A stretch of DNA of 64,000 nucleotides from RGIG3102 sp964525015 (GTDB taxonomy: Bacteria; Bacillota; Clostridia; Oscillospirales; Ruminococcaceae): contig CAZGFY010000003.1 of assembly GCA_964525015.1 (NCBI GenBank), forward strand, positions 78,256-142,255, given 5' to 3'. A program made the translations under genes and the position numbers. The stretch's first letter is position 1; the number at the start of each line of letters is the position of its first letter. Below, in pieces: positions 36,409 through 45,302 of this stretch. The notes under the pieces were generated by a model that ran no database searches, was not told the DNA's origin, and worked only from the letters and a program-made list of their open reading frames with translations.

Positions 36409-37590
36409 ATGAATATTCTACTTTTTGGTGGAGCGTTTGACCCTGTTCATAATGGACATAAACAGATTTTAGAATATGCTGTTAAGAATAAAAACTGGGA
36501 TAAGGTGATAATTATTCCAACAGCAACCCCAGGGCATAAAGAAGGATGCAATGTTCCATATGTTATAAGAAAAGAATTTGCAAGGATTTCATTTAAGGAC
36601 ATTTTTTCTGATATTGAATTTTGCGATTTTGAGTATTTACAGCTGGATAAAAAAAGCTTTAGCTATCTAACACTTCGCCATTTAAAAGAAAAATATCCAA
36701 AAGCAAATTTCACCTTTTTAATCGGGCAAGACCATATTTTATATCTTAAAAAATGGAAAAACTATGATGAAGTTATAAAAAACACTTCATTTTTAGCCTT
36801 TTTAAGAGATGAATTTGATGAAGATACAAAGCGTTCGCTAGAAGAGATAAAAAAAGATGGTGCAAGGATAGATTTTATTAAAAATAAACCTATAATTATT
36901 TCATCAAGTAAAATAAGAGAAGATCTATTAAATGAAAAGCCTTGCGAATACTTAGATGATGAAGTTTTTGATTTGATAAAAAAATACAGCCTATATTCAA
37001 ATAATGAAGAAGAAAGATTATTTAATACATCAAAGCTTTTATTAGAATTATTAGTTGATGAAAAAAGGAAAATTCATAGCTACAACGTTGCAAAAATGGC
37101 GATTTTGCTAGCACAAGTTCATAATATCGATATCAAAAAAGCAGAACTATCAGCACTTTTACACGATATTAATAAGAGAATTAGCGAAGAAGAGATGCAT
37201 AAAAGGTGCTATGAAGGGTTAATTAAAAATCTTGATAAGAATAAGCCATTTAAAACTCTTCACGGATTTGCAGCAGCAGATTTTTGCCAAAGAGAACTTA
37301 AAATTTTCGATGAAGATATTTTGTGGGCAATTAAAAGCCACACCTGTGGAAGAGAAGGAATGTCGGATTTAGAAAAAATTATATATCTTTCAGATTTGCT
37401 TTCAGAGGAAAGAGAATTTAAAGAAAAGGATTACCTAGTTAAATTGAGTAAAGAAAATTTAAATTTAGCTATGCTTAAAAGCCTTGAATTATCTATAAAA
37501 TGGCTAGAAGAACTAGGCAAAGAATTAGATAATGACACTCTTGAGGCAATAGAGTATTTTAAAAGCCTTAAAATCGAAGGAGAAAAGTAA
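36409..37590 (+). CDS. nadD: nicotinate-nucleotide adenylyltransferase fused to YqeK-type HD hydrolase
   Basis: This is a two-domain protein of 393 aa. The N-terminal part (about 1-200) is NadD, with GGAFDPVHNGH, FLIGQDHI and IISSSKIRE; it makes NaAD from NaMN and ATP. The C-terminal part (about 205-393) is a YqeK-type HD domain, with HSYNVAKMA, LLHDINK, HGFAAADF and the hallmark AIKSHTCGREGMSDLEKIIYLSDLL (given here in parts). YqeK enzymes hydrolyse Ap4A to ADP. In most Firmicutes these are two adjacent genes; here they are one frame without an internal stop. The ATG at 36409 is preferred to the one at 36397, which touches the GAGAAAGGA box. Confidence 0.93.
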   Translation: MNILLFGGAFDPVHNGHKQILEYAVKNKNWDKVIIIPTATPGHKEGCNVPYVIRKEFARISFKDIFSDIEFCDFEYLQLDKKSFSYLTLRHLKEKYPKANFTFLIGQDHILYLKKWKNYDEVIKNTSFLAFLRDEFDEDTKRSLEEIKKDGARIDFIKNKPIIISSSKIREDLLNEKPCEYLDDEVFDLIKKYSLYSNNEEERLFNTSKLLLELLVDEKRKIHSYNVAKMAILLAQVHNIDIKKAELSALLHDINKRISEEEMHKRCYEGLIKNLDKNKPFKTLHGFAAADFCQRELKIFDEDILWAIKSHTCGREGMSDLEKIIYLSDLLSEEREFKEKDYLVKLSKENLNLAMLKSLELSIKWLEELGKELDNDTLEAIEYFKSLKIEGEK

Positions 37591-38684
37591 TGAGTGAAAA
37601 ACAACCTAAAAAAAGAAAAGCTAAAAAGAAAAATAAGGGACTAAAAGTTTTACTAACTTTATTAATTGTAGTAGGGGTTATTGCAGTAGGAGTTAATGCA
37701 TACATAAATTCTTTATATAATGAAGGTGAGGCTGTTCCTGATAAATTCGTTACGCCAGAAGATGTTAAAGATGATATTGTTAACATACTAGTGTGTGGGA
37801 TTGATAATGAGGAGGGCAGAGAAGAAATGCTCACCGATGTTATCGTTTATGTAACGCTTGATACAGTGAATAACACAATTTCGGCTCTTCAAATTCAAAG
37901 AGATATCTTTATGGGTCACGATGTTCCGGGGACTGGTAAGATAAATGGGGCTTATAGCAATGGCGATGAATCGGAGCCAATTTTTAACACAATTCAGGTG
38001 CTAAATGAAAAGCTGGGCCTACCAGTAGACCATTATGTAACGCTTGATATGGAAGCGTTTATCGATGTTGTGAATGCGCTTGAAACTGAGATTGAAATGT
38101 ATGTTCCGTATCCAGTAATATTAATAAATAAAGAAACTGGCGAAGATGAAATTTTATACGCAGAGCCGGGCACTTATTTAATGGATGGTGCAACAGCAGA
38201 ATTAGTTGTTAGAAATAGAAACTACACTGGCTCAGCTGATACAAAAAGAGCAGAAGTTCAAGGGTATTTTTACACTGCTTTAATTCAATACTTTATCGAA
38301 GATTTAGGAATTGAAGATTTTTACAATATAATGAATAGATTTACCAGCCGTATCACAACGGATATGGAGTGGACTAGAATTTATTCACTTGCAAACTTTG
38401 CATTCAATGTTCCATATGAAAATATGACACTTATAACGCCAACTGTGCACGGCGGATTATATGAAACAGCACCAGGGACTAGCTATGATAGCATAGCAAT
38501 TTTAGAAATAGTGCCTAGTGAATGGGAAACTATATTAAATGAGCACTTTTTATTCTATGCACCTACAACAGTAAGTAAATTAGAAGAAATCGGAAAATGG
38601 ACAGATGGACCATTAATTCAAGACTACGGCATTGTGCCAACAGAAATTAGAACGATAAGCGAAATGGTATCAAATGCAGGATAA
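37590..38684 (+). CDS. LytR-CpsA-Psr (LCP) family cell-wall glycopolymer ligase
   Basis: LCP proteins attach teichoic acids or capsule polymers from undecaprenyl phosphate to peptidoglycan, outside the membrane. The 364-aa product has a lysine-rich N-terminus, one transmembrane helix (about 20-38) and the LCP domain. The latter has VCGIDNEEG, MLTDVIVYVTLDTVNNT, QIQRDIFM with the catalytic Arg, INGAYSNGD, and VVRNRNYTGSADTKRAEVQ with the phosphate-binding Arg residues. Its ATG overlaps the stop of the nadD fusion by one base (TAATG). It stands between yqeK and rsfS, a common clostridial order. Confidence 0.93.
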   Translation: MSEKQPKKRKAKKKNKGLKVLLTLLIVVGVIAVGVNAYINSLYNEGEAVPDKFVTPEDVKDDIVNILVCGIDNEEGREEMLTDVIVYVTLDTVNNTISALQIQRDIFMGHDVPGTGKINGAYSNGDESEPIFNTIQVLNEKLGLPVDHYVTLDMEAFIDVVNALETEIEMYVPYPVILINKETGEDEILYAEPGTYLMDGATAELVVRNRNYTGSADTKRAEVQGYFYTALIQYFIEDLGIEDFYNIMNRFTSRITTDMEWTRIYSLANFAFNVPYENMTLITPTVHGGLYETAPGTSYDSIAILEIVPSEWETILNEHFLFYAPTTVSKLEEIGKWTDGPLIQDYGIVPTEIRTISEMVSNAG

Positions 38685-38708
38685 GCCTGCTAAATGAAAG
38701 GAATTATT

Positions 38709-39053
38709 ATGAACGGATTAGAACTATCAAAAGCTATATACAAAGCTTTAGACGATAAAAAAGGAATGGACATTAAAGTAATTAAAATTGAAGATTTAAC
38801 AGTTGTAACAGATTATATAGTTATCGCAACTGGTAATTCAACAACACAGGTTAGGGCTTTAGCTGATGAAGTTGATTTTCAAATTGAAAGAGATTTTAAT
38901 ATAAAACCATCAAGAACAGAAGGCTACGATACAAAAAACTGGATTTTAGTAGACTATGATACAGTTATCTGCCACGTTTTCCACCCAGAAGCAAGGGAAT
39001 ATTATAATTTAGATAAATTATGGGCAGACGGCGAAGAAGTTGCGATTGATTAA
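38709..39053 (+). CDS. rsfS: ribosomal silencing factor RsfS
   Basis: RsfS binds L14 and prevents subunit joining when nutrients are short. The ATG at 38709 (MNGLELSKAIYKALDDKKG) lies at the proper distance from AAAGGAA, whereas the in-frame ATG at 38694 is upstream of that box. The 114-aa product carries the family blocks VVTDYIVIATGNSTTQVRAL and the C-terminal WILVDYDTVICHVFHPEAREYYNLDKLW (in parts). The order nadD-yqeK-rsfS is conserved. Confidence 0.95.
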   Translation: MNGLELSKAIYKALDDKKGMDIKVIKIEDLTVVTDYIVIATGNSTTQVRALADEVDFQIERDFNIKPSRTEGYDTKNWILVDYDTVICHVFHPEAREYYNLDKLWADGEEVAID

Positions 39054-39097
39054 TTTTTATATATTAAGAAATACCAAGGGGAAGGATTAAATTTACT

Positions 39098-41503
39098 ATG
39101 AAATATGATTTTACTGCCATTGAAAGCAAATGGCAAAAAGTTTGGGATGATGAAAAAACATTTAAAACATCTAAAGACTACTCTTTACCTAAATTCTACG
39201 GACTTATAGAATTTCCATATCCATCAGGGGCAGGGCTCCATGTTGGTCATCCACGCTCATACACTGCAATGGATATTATTTCAAGACAAAAAAGATTAGA
39301 TGGATTTAATGTTTTATATTCAATGGGCTGGGACGCATTCGGACTTCCAACTGAAAACTTTGCTATAAAAACAGGAATTCACCCAGAAAAGGTTACGGCA
39401 CAAAATGTTGCAAGATTTAAAAGTCAATTAAAAGCAATCGGCCTTTCTTTTGACTGGGACAGAGAAATAAACACAACTGATAAAGATTACTATCGCTGGA
39501 CACAGTGGATATTCCTGCAATTATTTAAACACGGCCTTGCTTATAAAAATGAAATGGCTGTAAACTGGTGTACTAGCTGTAAGGTTGTTTTAGCGAATGA
39601 AGAAGTTGTAAATGGTGTTTGCGAGAGATGTAATGGCGAAGTTACAAGAAAAGTTAAGAGCCAATGGATTTTAAAAATCACAGAATATGCAGATAAATTA
39701 GTTGATGATTTAAAAGAAGTTGATTTTATAGATAGAGTTGTGGCACAGCAAACAAACTGGATTGGCAGAAGTACAGGTATGCAAATTAAGTTTAAAACAA
39801 CTCAAGGGGATGAGCTTGAAGTATACACAACGCGCCCTGATACAATTTATGGCGCAAGCTATATGGTTATCTCGCCAGAACATAAAATATTAGAAAACTG
39901 GAAAAATCAAATAGAAAATTTTGAAGAATTAAAAACCTATGCTGAAATAGCTGCTAAAAAATCAGATTTAGAAAGAACAGAGCTTTCAAAAGATAAAACA
40001 GGGGTTGAAATTAAAGGGGTTAAGGCGATAAATCCAGCTACTAATAAAGAAATCCCAATCTTTATATCAGACTATGTTTTAGCCACTTACGGAACAGGCG
40101 CTATTATGGCAGTTCCAGGGCACGATGAAAGGGACTGGGAGTTTGCGAAAAAATTTAATCTTCCTATAATCGAAGTTGTGCTAGGTGGAGATATAGAAAA
40201 AGGTGCTCACACCGACTCAGCAACTGGAATTATGACTAATTCAGATATTTTAAATGGATTATCAGTGCCAGAAGCTAAAAAGAAGATAGCAGAATTTTTA
40301 AAAGAAAAAAATCTAGGCGAAGAAAAAACTAACTATAAACTTCGCGATTGGATATTCTCACGCCAAAGATATTGGGGCGAGCCTATCCCTATGGTTCACT
40401 GCGAAAAATGTGGCTGGCAGCCAATTCCTGAAAGCGAACTGCCGTTAGTTCTGCCTGAATTATCAGATTTTGAGCCAACTAGTGAAGGGGAAAGCCCACT
40501 AGCAAGATTAACCGATTGGGTTAACACAACTTGTCCTTGCTGTGATGGTCCTGCAAAAAGAGAAACAGATATTATGCCACAATGGGCAGGCTCATCTTGG
40601 TATTTTATAAGATATGTAGACCCTAATTGCACAACAGGTATCGCTTCAAATGAAGAGATGAACTACTGGCTACCAGTTGACTGGTATAATGGAGGTATGG
40701 AGCATACAACTCTTCACTTACTATACTCTCGTTTTTGGCATAAATTCTTATATGATATCGGCGCTGTTCCTTGTAAAGAGCCATATAATAAAAGAACTAG
40801 CCACGGTATGATTTTAGGTGAAACAGGCGAGAAGATGTCAAAATCTCGTGGAAACGTTGTAAATCCTGATGATATTATAAATGAATATGGCGCAGACACA
40901 TTCAGACTATATGAAATGTTTATGGGCGACTTTGAAAAAGCTGCACCTTGGAGCAACTCTTCAATTAAAGGCTGTGCAAGATTTTTAGAAAGAGTTTGGA
41001 ATTTAAGAGATATAAAAACAAACGAAGATGAATTTTCAAAAGAATTAGAAGTTTCATTTAATAAAGCAATCAAAAAGGTTGGCGAAGATATTCAGTCGTT
41101 AGGATTTAACACAGCTATCGCAACTTTGATGAGCCTTATAAATGAAATCACTTCAAAGGGAAGTATCACTAATAAAGAATACAAAACATTTATCACTTTA
41201 TTAAATCCATTTGCCCCACATATAACAGAAGAATTATGGCATTTAGCCGGATATAAAGGGCAGATTGCAAGCACTTCTTGGCCGAAATACGATGAAAATA
41301 AATGCGTTGACTCAACTGTTGAAATTGCAGTTCAAATTAGCGGTAAGATTAAATCAAGGCTTGTTGTTGCGATGAATTTAGATAAAGAAGAAGCTTTAAG
41401 AATTGCAAAAGAAGACGCAAATGTGAAAGAAGCAATCGATGGCAAAACAATTATTAAAGAAATTGTTGTTCCAAATAAGCTAGTTAACATAGTTGTGAAA
41501 TAA
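39098..41503 (+). CDS. leuS: leucyl-tRNA synthetase
   Basis: LeuRS charges tRNA-Leu. The 801-aa protein has the HIGH-type block PYPSGAGLHVGHPRSYTA. It also has the zinc-binding CTSCKVVL...CERC region, the CP1 editing domain with TTRPDTIYG-type sequence (YTTRPDTIYGAS) and VPGHDERDWEFA, and the KMSKS block EKMSKSRGNVVNPDD. No T-box leader is seen upstream; only 44 bases separate it from rsfS, so it is probably transcribed with the preceding genes. GGGGAAGGA is the ribosome binding site. Confidence 0.97.
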   Translation: MKYDFTAIESKWQKVWDDEKTFKTSKDYSLPKFYGLIEFPYPSGAGLHVGHPRSYTAMDIISRQKRLDGFNVLYSMGWDAFGLPTENFAIKTGIHPEKVTAQNVARFKSQLKAIGLSFDWDREINTTDKDYYRWTQWIFLQLFKHGLAYKNEMAVNWCTSCKVVLANEEVVNGVCERCNGEVTRKVKSQWILKITEYADKLVDDLKEVDFIDRVVAQQTNWIGRSTGMQIKFKTTQGDELEVYTTRPDTIYGASYMVISPEHKILENWKNQIENFEELKTYAEIAAKKSDLERTELSKDKTGVEIKGVKAINPATNKEIPIFISDYVLATYGTGAIMAVPGHDERDWEFAKKFNLPIIEVVLGGDIEKGAHTDSATGIMTNSDILNGLSVPEAKKKIAEFLKEKNLGEEKTNYKLRDWIFSRQRYWGEPIPMVHCEKCGWQPIPESELPLVLPELSDFEPTSEGESPLARLTDWVNTTCPCCDGPAKRETDIMPQWAGSSWYFIRYVDPNCTTGIASNEEMNYWLPVDWYNGGMEHTTLHLLYSRFWHKFLYDIGAVPCKEPYNKRTSHGMILGETGEKMSKSRGNVVNPDDIINEYGADTFRLYEMFMGDFEKAAPWSNSSIKGCARFLERVWNLRDIKTNEDEFSKELEVSFNKAIKKVGEDIQSLGFNTAIATLMSLINEITSKGSITNKEYKTFITLLNPFAPHITEELWHLAGYKGQIASTSWPKYDENKCVDSTVEIAVQISGKIKSRLVVAMNLDKEEALRIAKEDANVKEAIDGKTIIKEIVVPNKLVNIVVK

Positions 41504-41518
41504 AATTGAAAATTTATC

Positions 41519-41547
41519 TTGACAATTATAGCTAAAATCAGTATAAT
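41519..41547 (+). promoter_or_regulatory. consensus sigma-A promoter of rpsU
   Basis: TTGACA at 41519-41524 and TATAAT at 41542-41547 match both consensus hexamers exactly, at the optimal 17-bp spacing. It begins 15 bases after the leuS stop and drives rpsU. Confidence 0.92.
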
Positions 41548-41614
41548 TGATATGTAGTTTTGATTTAATCAAAATGAAAATCTAAGCTTTGAAAGCGTAA
41601 GGAGTGAATAGTAA

Positions 41615-41791
41615 ATGTCAGAAATCAGAATTAAAGATAATGAATCATTAGATTCAGCACTTCGTCGCTTTAAGCGTTCATGTGCAAAATCAGGCGTTCT
41701 TGCAGAAGTTCGTAAACGTGAACATTATGAAAAACCTTCAGTAAAAAGAAAGAAAAAAGCTGAAGCTGCTCGTAAACGTAAATTTAAATAA
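41615..41791 (+). CDS. rpsU: 30S ribosomal protein S21
   Basis: This is a 58-residue, very basic protein. It begins SEIRIKDNESLDSALRRFKR and continues CAKSGVLAEVRKREHYEKPS, ending in a run of Lys/Arg/Ala. This is the S21 pattern and length. GTAAGGAGTG precedes the ATG. The use of CGT for arginine, rare elsewhere in the window, marks high expression. It has its own consensus promoter and its own terminator. Confidence 0.97.
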   Translation: MSEIRIKDNESLDSALRRFKRSCAKSGVLAEVRKREHYEKPSVKRKKKAEAARKRKFK

Positions 41792-41800
41792 TTCGAGTTT

Positions 41801-41840
41801 AATAGACTATCGCATTTTGCGATAGTCTATTTTGTTTTTA
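41801..41840 (+). terminator. Rho-independent terminator of rpsU
   Basis: AATAGACTATCGCA pairs perfectly with TGCGATAGTCTATT over a three-base loop, and TTTGTTTTTA follows. Confidence 0.92.
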
Positions 41841-41846
41841 TATATA

Positions 41847-41884
41847 AAAAAGCATTACAAGTTTTTAAAATTTGTAATGCTTTT
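41847..41884 (-). terminator. terminator of the LysR gene (minus strand)
   Basis: AAAAGCATTACAA pairs with TTGTAATGCTTTT over an A/T loop. It lies immediately downstream of the LysR stop and is followed by T residues on the minus strand. Confidence 0.75.
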
Positions 41885-41887
41885 AAT

Positions 41888-42781
41888 TTAGAATAAATCA
41901 GAAATTAAATTAGCTAATATTTTAGTGGCATAGCTCCTGTATTTATCAGGGGGATAGATAAGGGCTAAATCAACAAAGGTGCCCTCTTTTTTTATCTTTA
42001 TATATTTTTCATCCCTTTCAAATGTTTTGCAAGAATTATATGTAAATGCAGTGCCTATTCCACTTCTAGCAAGACTTGTGGCGAAAAAGGCAGTTAGATT
42101 ATCATTTACTATGTTTGGATGTATTTTTTCTTTTTGAAATAAATCCCTTGCAATTCCTCCTAAAACTGTTGATAAAGGGGATAATAGAAAATTTACATTT
42201 TTTAAATCAGATGGATTTATAAAAAGGTCAGCTCCGATTTTATTAACATACTGCATTATATCATCGGTTTCTTGGCAAACCAGTAAAACTTCATCTCGCA
42301 TAACATCATCACGAGAAATATCACTAGATTTTTCCCTCATTGCAACTAAGGCAATATCTATTTCCCCCTTAGCTATCTTGTTTTGTAATTCTAAGCTATC
42401 AGCCTCGTGAATTACAACTTGGATTTGGGGATAAAGTTTATTAAATTCTTTTAAAACTTTAGGCAGTAAATACATACCACGAAAGGTGCTTATTCCAAGT
42501 TCAACCTTGCCAGCTTTTAAAAATTCGATATCTAAAATTTGATTTTTAACTCTTTTAAGCATTAAATTCATTTCTTTTGCATTCTCAATAAATATTTCTC
42601 CAGCATAAGTAGGGCGAACGCCGTTTGCAGTTCTTATAAAAAGTACGGTTTTAAGTTCAGCCTCTATCTTAGTTAAAAACTGGCTAAGGCTACTTTGAGC
42701 CATAAAAAGCCTTTGAGCTGCCTTTGAAATACTTCCCTCGCTTGCAATTGTTAGAATATAATCTAGCTCTCGAATATCCAT
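41888..42781 (-). CDS. LysR-family transcriptional regulator, divergent from DUF6282 hydrolase
   Basis: The 297-aa protein has an N-terminal winged helix-turn-helix (DIRELDYILTIASEGSISKAAQRLF and SSLSQFLTKIEAEL, about 1-60) and a periplasmic-binding-like effector domain (about 90-297). I chose the ATG at 42781, preceded by AAAAGGGGG, rather than an upstream in-frame ATG. LysR regulators usually control the gene read away from them, so the hydrolase-transporter pair at 42964-45132 is the likely target. The effector is probably its substrate, an organic acid by inference from the transporter. Confidence 0.9.
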   Translation of the reverse strand: MDIRELDYILTIASEGSISKAAQRLFMAQSSLSQFLTKIEAELKTVLFIRTANGVRPTYAGEIFIENAKEMNLMLKRVKNQILDIEFLKAGKVELGISTFRGMYLLPKVLKEFNKLYPQIQVVIHEADSLELQNKIAKGEIDIALVAMREKSSDISRDDVMRDEVLLVCQETDDIMQYVNKIGADLFINPSDLKNVNFLLSPLSTVLGGIARDLFQKEKIHPNIVNDNLTAFFATSLARSGIGTAFTYNSCKTFERDEKYIKIKKEGTFVDLALIYPPDKYRSYATKILANLISDLF

Positions 42782-42888
42782 AACTAAACCCCCTTTTGTA
42801 ATTTTCAACAATGAAAATATAATTTGTTTATAAGTTTTACCTTAAGTCATCGGTTTTATCTATATCAAGTATAAAAATTTTTACACTA

Positions 42889-42915
42889 TTGTGATTGATA
42901 AGCTTATTATATAAT
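42889..42915 (+). promoter_or_regulatory. promoter and possible LysR operator before the DUF6282 gene
   Basis: TATAAT at 42910-42915 has only a weak TTGTGA (42889-42894, 15-bp spacer) upstream, as expected for an activator-dependent promoter. A perfect palindrome ATAAGCTTAT (42898-42907) fills the spacer. Confidence 0.45.
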
Positions 42916-42963
42916 TAAAGTATGCTAAACGCAAGAGAAATTAAAAGAAAGGTGTATTAAAAA

Positions 42964-43818
42964 ATGCTAGATTTAAAAGGCGTAATTGATATGCATGTTC
43001 ACACAGACCCAGATTTGAGAAAACGTAGATACGACGATTTTGAGCTTTGCGATGCAGGAGCAAAATCTGGGGCAAGGGCGATAGTTATAAAAACTCACCT
43101 TGGCACAACGATGAATAGGGCGTATCTTACAAACAGGTATAATAAAATCGTTAATGGAGAAAACGATTTTACTATGGTTGGCAGTATCACACTTAATAAG
43201 GCGATAGGGGGAATTAATCCAGTTGCCGTTGAAAATGCATTAAAGCTTGGTGCAAAAGTGGTGTGGCTACCAACACAAAGTGCAAAAAACCATCTAATTA
43301 AAATGAAAAAAGACCCATCAGAGGCAGTTGAAGTTACGAGAGATGGAGAGGTTTTAGAAGAGGTTAAAAAAGTATTTGATTTAATAAGAGAATACGATGC
43401 TGTTTTAGGAACTGCACATCTATCACCTAGCGAAATTTTTACAGTGGTAAAACAAGCTAGAAGTCAAGGAGTTAAAAAAATAGTGGTAACTCATCCTGAA
43501 TGGTGGGTTGTTGATATGAGCCTTGAAGATCAGATAAAAATCGTTAAGGAATACGATGTTATCCTTGAAAGGTGCTATGCACAAAACCTAGGTGGAAATA
43601 CATATAAAAGCAATTTTGAATCTAATTTAGAAGTTATAAAAGCAGTGGGAGCAAAAAATGTTTTAATTAGTACCGACGGTGGCCAAACCGAAAATGCCCC
43701 TTGGGAAGATGCAATGCTTGAATATATGACTTATTTATTTGAAAATGGAGTGTCTAAAGAAGATATTATGCAAATGGCAAGCAAAACTCCAGCTTATTTA
43801 CTCGGAATAAACGTTTAA
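42964..43818 (+). CDS. DUF6282-type metal-dependent hydrolase (amidohydrolase-like TIM barrel)
   Basis: The 284-aa protein starts VIDMHVHTDPD, the HxH metal site of amidohydrolase-like barrels. It continues with KTHLGTTM, LGTAHLSPSE and VTHPEWW (further His ligands) and ends with LISTDGGQ, the Asp ligand, and LGI. These blocks fit the DUF6282 group of putative hydrolases, for which no substrate is established to my knowledge. AGAAAGGTG precedes the ATG. It is followed after 18 bases by a dicarboxylate-type carrier and controlled, by position, by the divergent LysR protein. I infer that it opens or deacylates an imported organic acid or its lactone or amide. Confidence 0.75.
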   Translation: MLDLKGVIDMHVHTDPDLRKRRYDDFELCDAGAKSGARAIVIKTHLGTTMNRAYLTNRYNKIVNGENDFTMVGSITLNKAIGGINPVAVENALKLGAKVVWLPTQSAKNHLIKMKKDPSEAVEVTRDGEVLEEVKKVFDLIREYDAVLGTAHLSPSEIFTVVKQARSQGVKKIVVTHPEWWVVDMSLEDQIKIVKEYDVILERCYAQNLGGNTYKSNFESNLEVIKAVGAKNVLISTDGGQTENAPWEDAMLEYMTYLFENGVSKEDIMQMASKTPAYLLGINV

Positions 43819-43836
43819 AAAGAAAGGGAAATTATT

Positions 43837-45132
43837 ATGTTAAGTGCAATTATTGTTGGTGCAATAGTTATATCTGTTGCCCTTGGATACAAAACTAAAA
43901 TAAACACAGGATTTTTCGCAATAGGATTTGCTTATTTTATAGGATGTTTTATACTAGGTCTTACAACAAAAGAAGTTATCGTTACTTGGCCAGTTAGCAC
44001 TATGTTTGTAATTTTTGCAGTTTCGCTATTTTACAATTTTGCAATGGTTAATGGCACTTTAGAAAAAACAGCGAGATATTTATTATATGCCTGTCGCAAA
44101 GTGCCAAAACTTCTTCCGTATGCTTTATATTTTACAGCAGCAGTTATAGCAGCACTAGGCGCTGGCTACTTTACAGTGTTAGCATTTATGGCGCCAATCT
44201 CCCTTTTAATTTGCAAAGAAGCTAAAATGAATCAGCTAATAGGTGCAGTTGCAGTTAACTGTGGTGCATTATCAGGCGCAAACTTTATGACTAGTGGTAG
44301 CGGGGTAATCTTTAGGGGACTAATGGACACAGCAGGCTACACCGACACTTCTTTTTCAAATTCAATGGTTATCTTTGTAACTAGTGTTATCTTCTCTGTT
44401 TTACTTATATTTATTATGGGACTTCTTAATAAATCAAAAACAAATACATCTCAAAATGTTTCTTTTGAAAAGCCAGAAGCATATACACAAAAGCAAAAAA
44501 CAAATCTTTTTTTAATCTTAACTATGATGGTTATTGTTTTGATATTCCCAATTATGAATATCGTAATGCCAGATGTTGAAATGATAGGATTTATTAATAA
44601 AAGGCTAGACGTTGGCCTTGTTGCAATTGTTTTTTCAATAATTGCATTATTATTAAAACTTGCACCTCAAAAAGACGTTATCGCAAAAGTGCCGTGGAAC
44701 ACAATTATAATGATTTGTGGCGTTGGCATGCTTATTCAAATTGCTATTAAAGCAGGAACACTTGATTTATTATCAAATTGGGTTGGGCAAAGTATAAATC
44801 CAGTATTTGTGCCAATTGCATTTAGTTTAGTTGCAGCGGCAATGAGCTCATTCTCAAGCACACTTGGAGTTGTTACTCCTGCATTATTCCCGCTAATTCC
44901 AGTTATCTCGCAAACAACAGGTATCGAATCAGCACTGCTATTCACTTGTATCGTTATCGGTGCACAAAGCTCTGCTATTTCTCCATTCTCTTCAGGTGGT
45001 AGCCTAATTTTAGGCTCTTGCGAAGACGAAGAAATAAGGGGTACATTATTTAATAAACTGTTATTTGTAGCAATGCCAATAAGCGTAATTGCAGCTACTA
45101 TTTATAGTGCAGTGTTAGCGTTTGTCCTATAA
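43837..45132 (+). CDS. MatC-like dicarboxylate/SLC13-type membrane transporter
   Basis: The 431-aa protein has eleven to twelve hydrophobic segments. The first half resembles the MatC N-terminal (malonate/dicarboxylate carrier) family: LSAIIVGAIVISVALGYKTKINTGFFAI, given here in outline only. The pore-loop-like region has CGALSGANFMTSGSGVIF, and the repeat in the second half has AAAMSSFSSTLGVVTP and GAQSSAISPFSSGGSLILG. These hairpins are typical of the ion-transporter superfamily. The substrate is probably a di- or tricarboxylate. The gene's stop codon overlaps copy B of the 95-bp element. Confidence 0.8.
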   Translation: MLSAIIVGAIVISVALGYKTKINTGFFAIGFAYFIGCFILGLTTKEVIVTWPVSTMFVIFAVSLFYNFAMVNGTLEKTARYLLYACRKVPKLLPYALYFTAAVIAALGAGYFTVLAFMAPISLLICKEAKMNQLIGAVAVNCGALSGANFMTSGSGVIFRGLMDTAGYTDTSFSNSMVIFVTSVIFSVLLIFIMGLLNKSKTNTSQNVSFEKPEAYTQKQKTNLFLILTMMVIVLIFPIMNIVMPDVEMIGFINKRLDVGLVAIVFSIIALLLKLAPQKDVIAKVPWNTIIMICGVGMLIQIAIKAGTLDLLSNWVGQSINPVFVPIAFSLVAAAMSSFSSTLGVVTPALFPLIPVISQTTGIESALLFTCIVIGAQSSAISPFSSGGSLILGSCEDEEIRGTLFNKLLFVAMPISVIAATIYSAVLAFVL

Positions 45133-45225
45133 ATAATCTTCACTTCGTTTTGATTATTTACTCGAGTTTTATTTGCCTGCAAAGAGTAAAGCAGGCAAAT
45201 CGCAAAAGCGATTACATAAAACGAT
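45131..45225 (+). repeat. 95-bp interspersed three-hairpin element, copy B
   Basis: This copy has the same order and spacing of stems as copy A: AAATAATC/GATTATTT, TTTGCCTGC/GCAGGCAAA and AATCGC/GCGATT. Most differences fall in the loops. It begins at the stop codon of the transporter gene and is followed by a regular terminator. Confidence 0.85.
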
Positions 45226-45237
45226 TCTATAAGAAGC

Positions 45238-45271
45238 AAAAGACGATTTTCCTTTTGGAAAATCGTCTTTT
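45238..45271 (+). terminator. bidirectional Rho-independent terminator
   Basis: AAAAGACGATTTTCC pairs exactly with GGAAAATCGTCTTTT over a TTTT loop. It lies between the convergent transporter and phospholipase-like genes. Confidence 0.9.
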
Positions 45272-45302
45272 AATGTATAATACTAAATTTATTTAATAAA
45301 CC

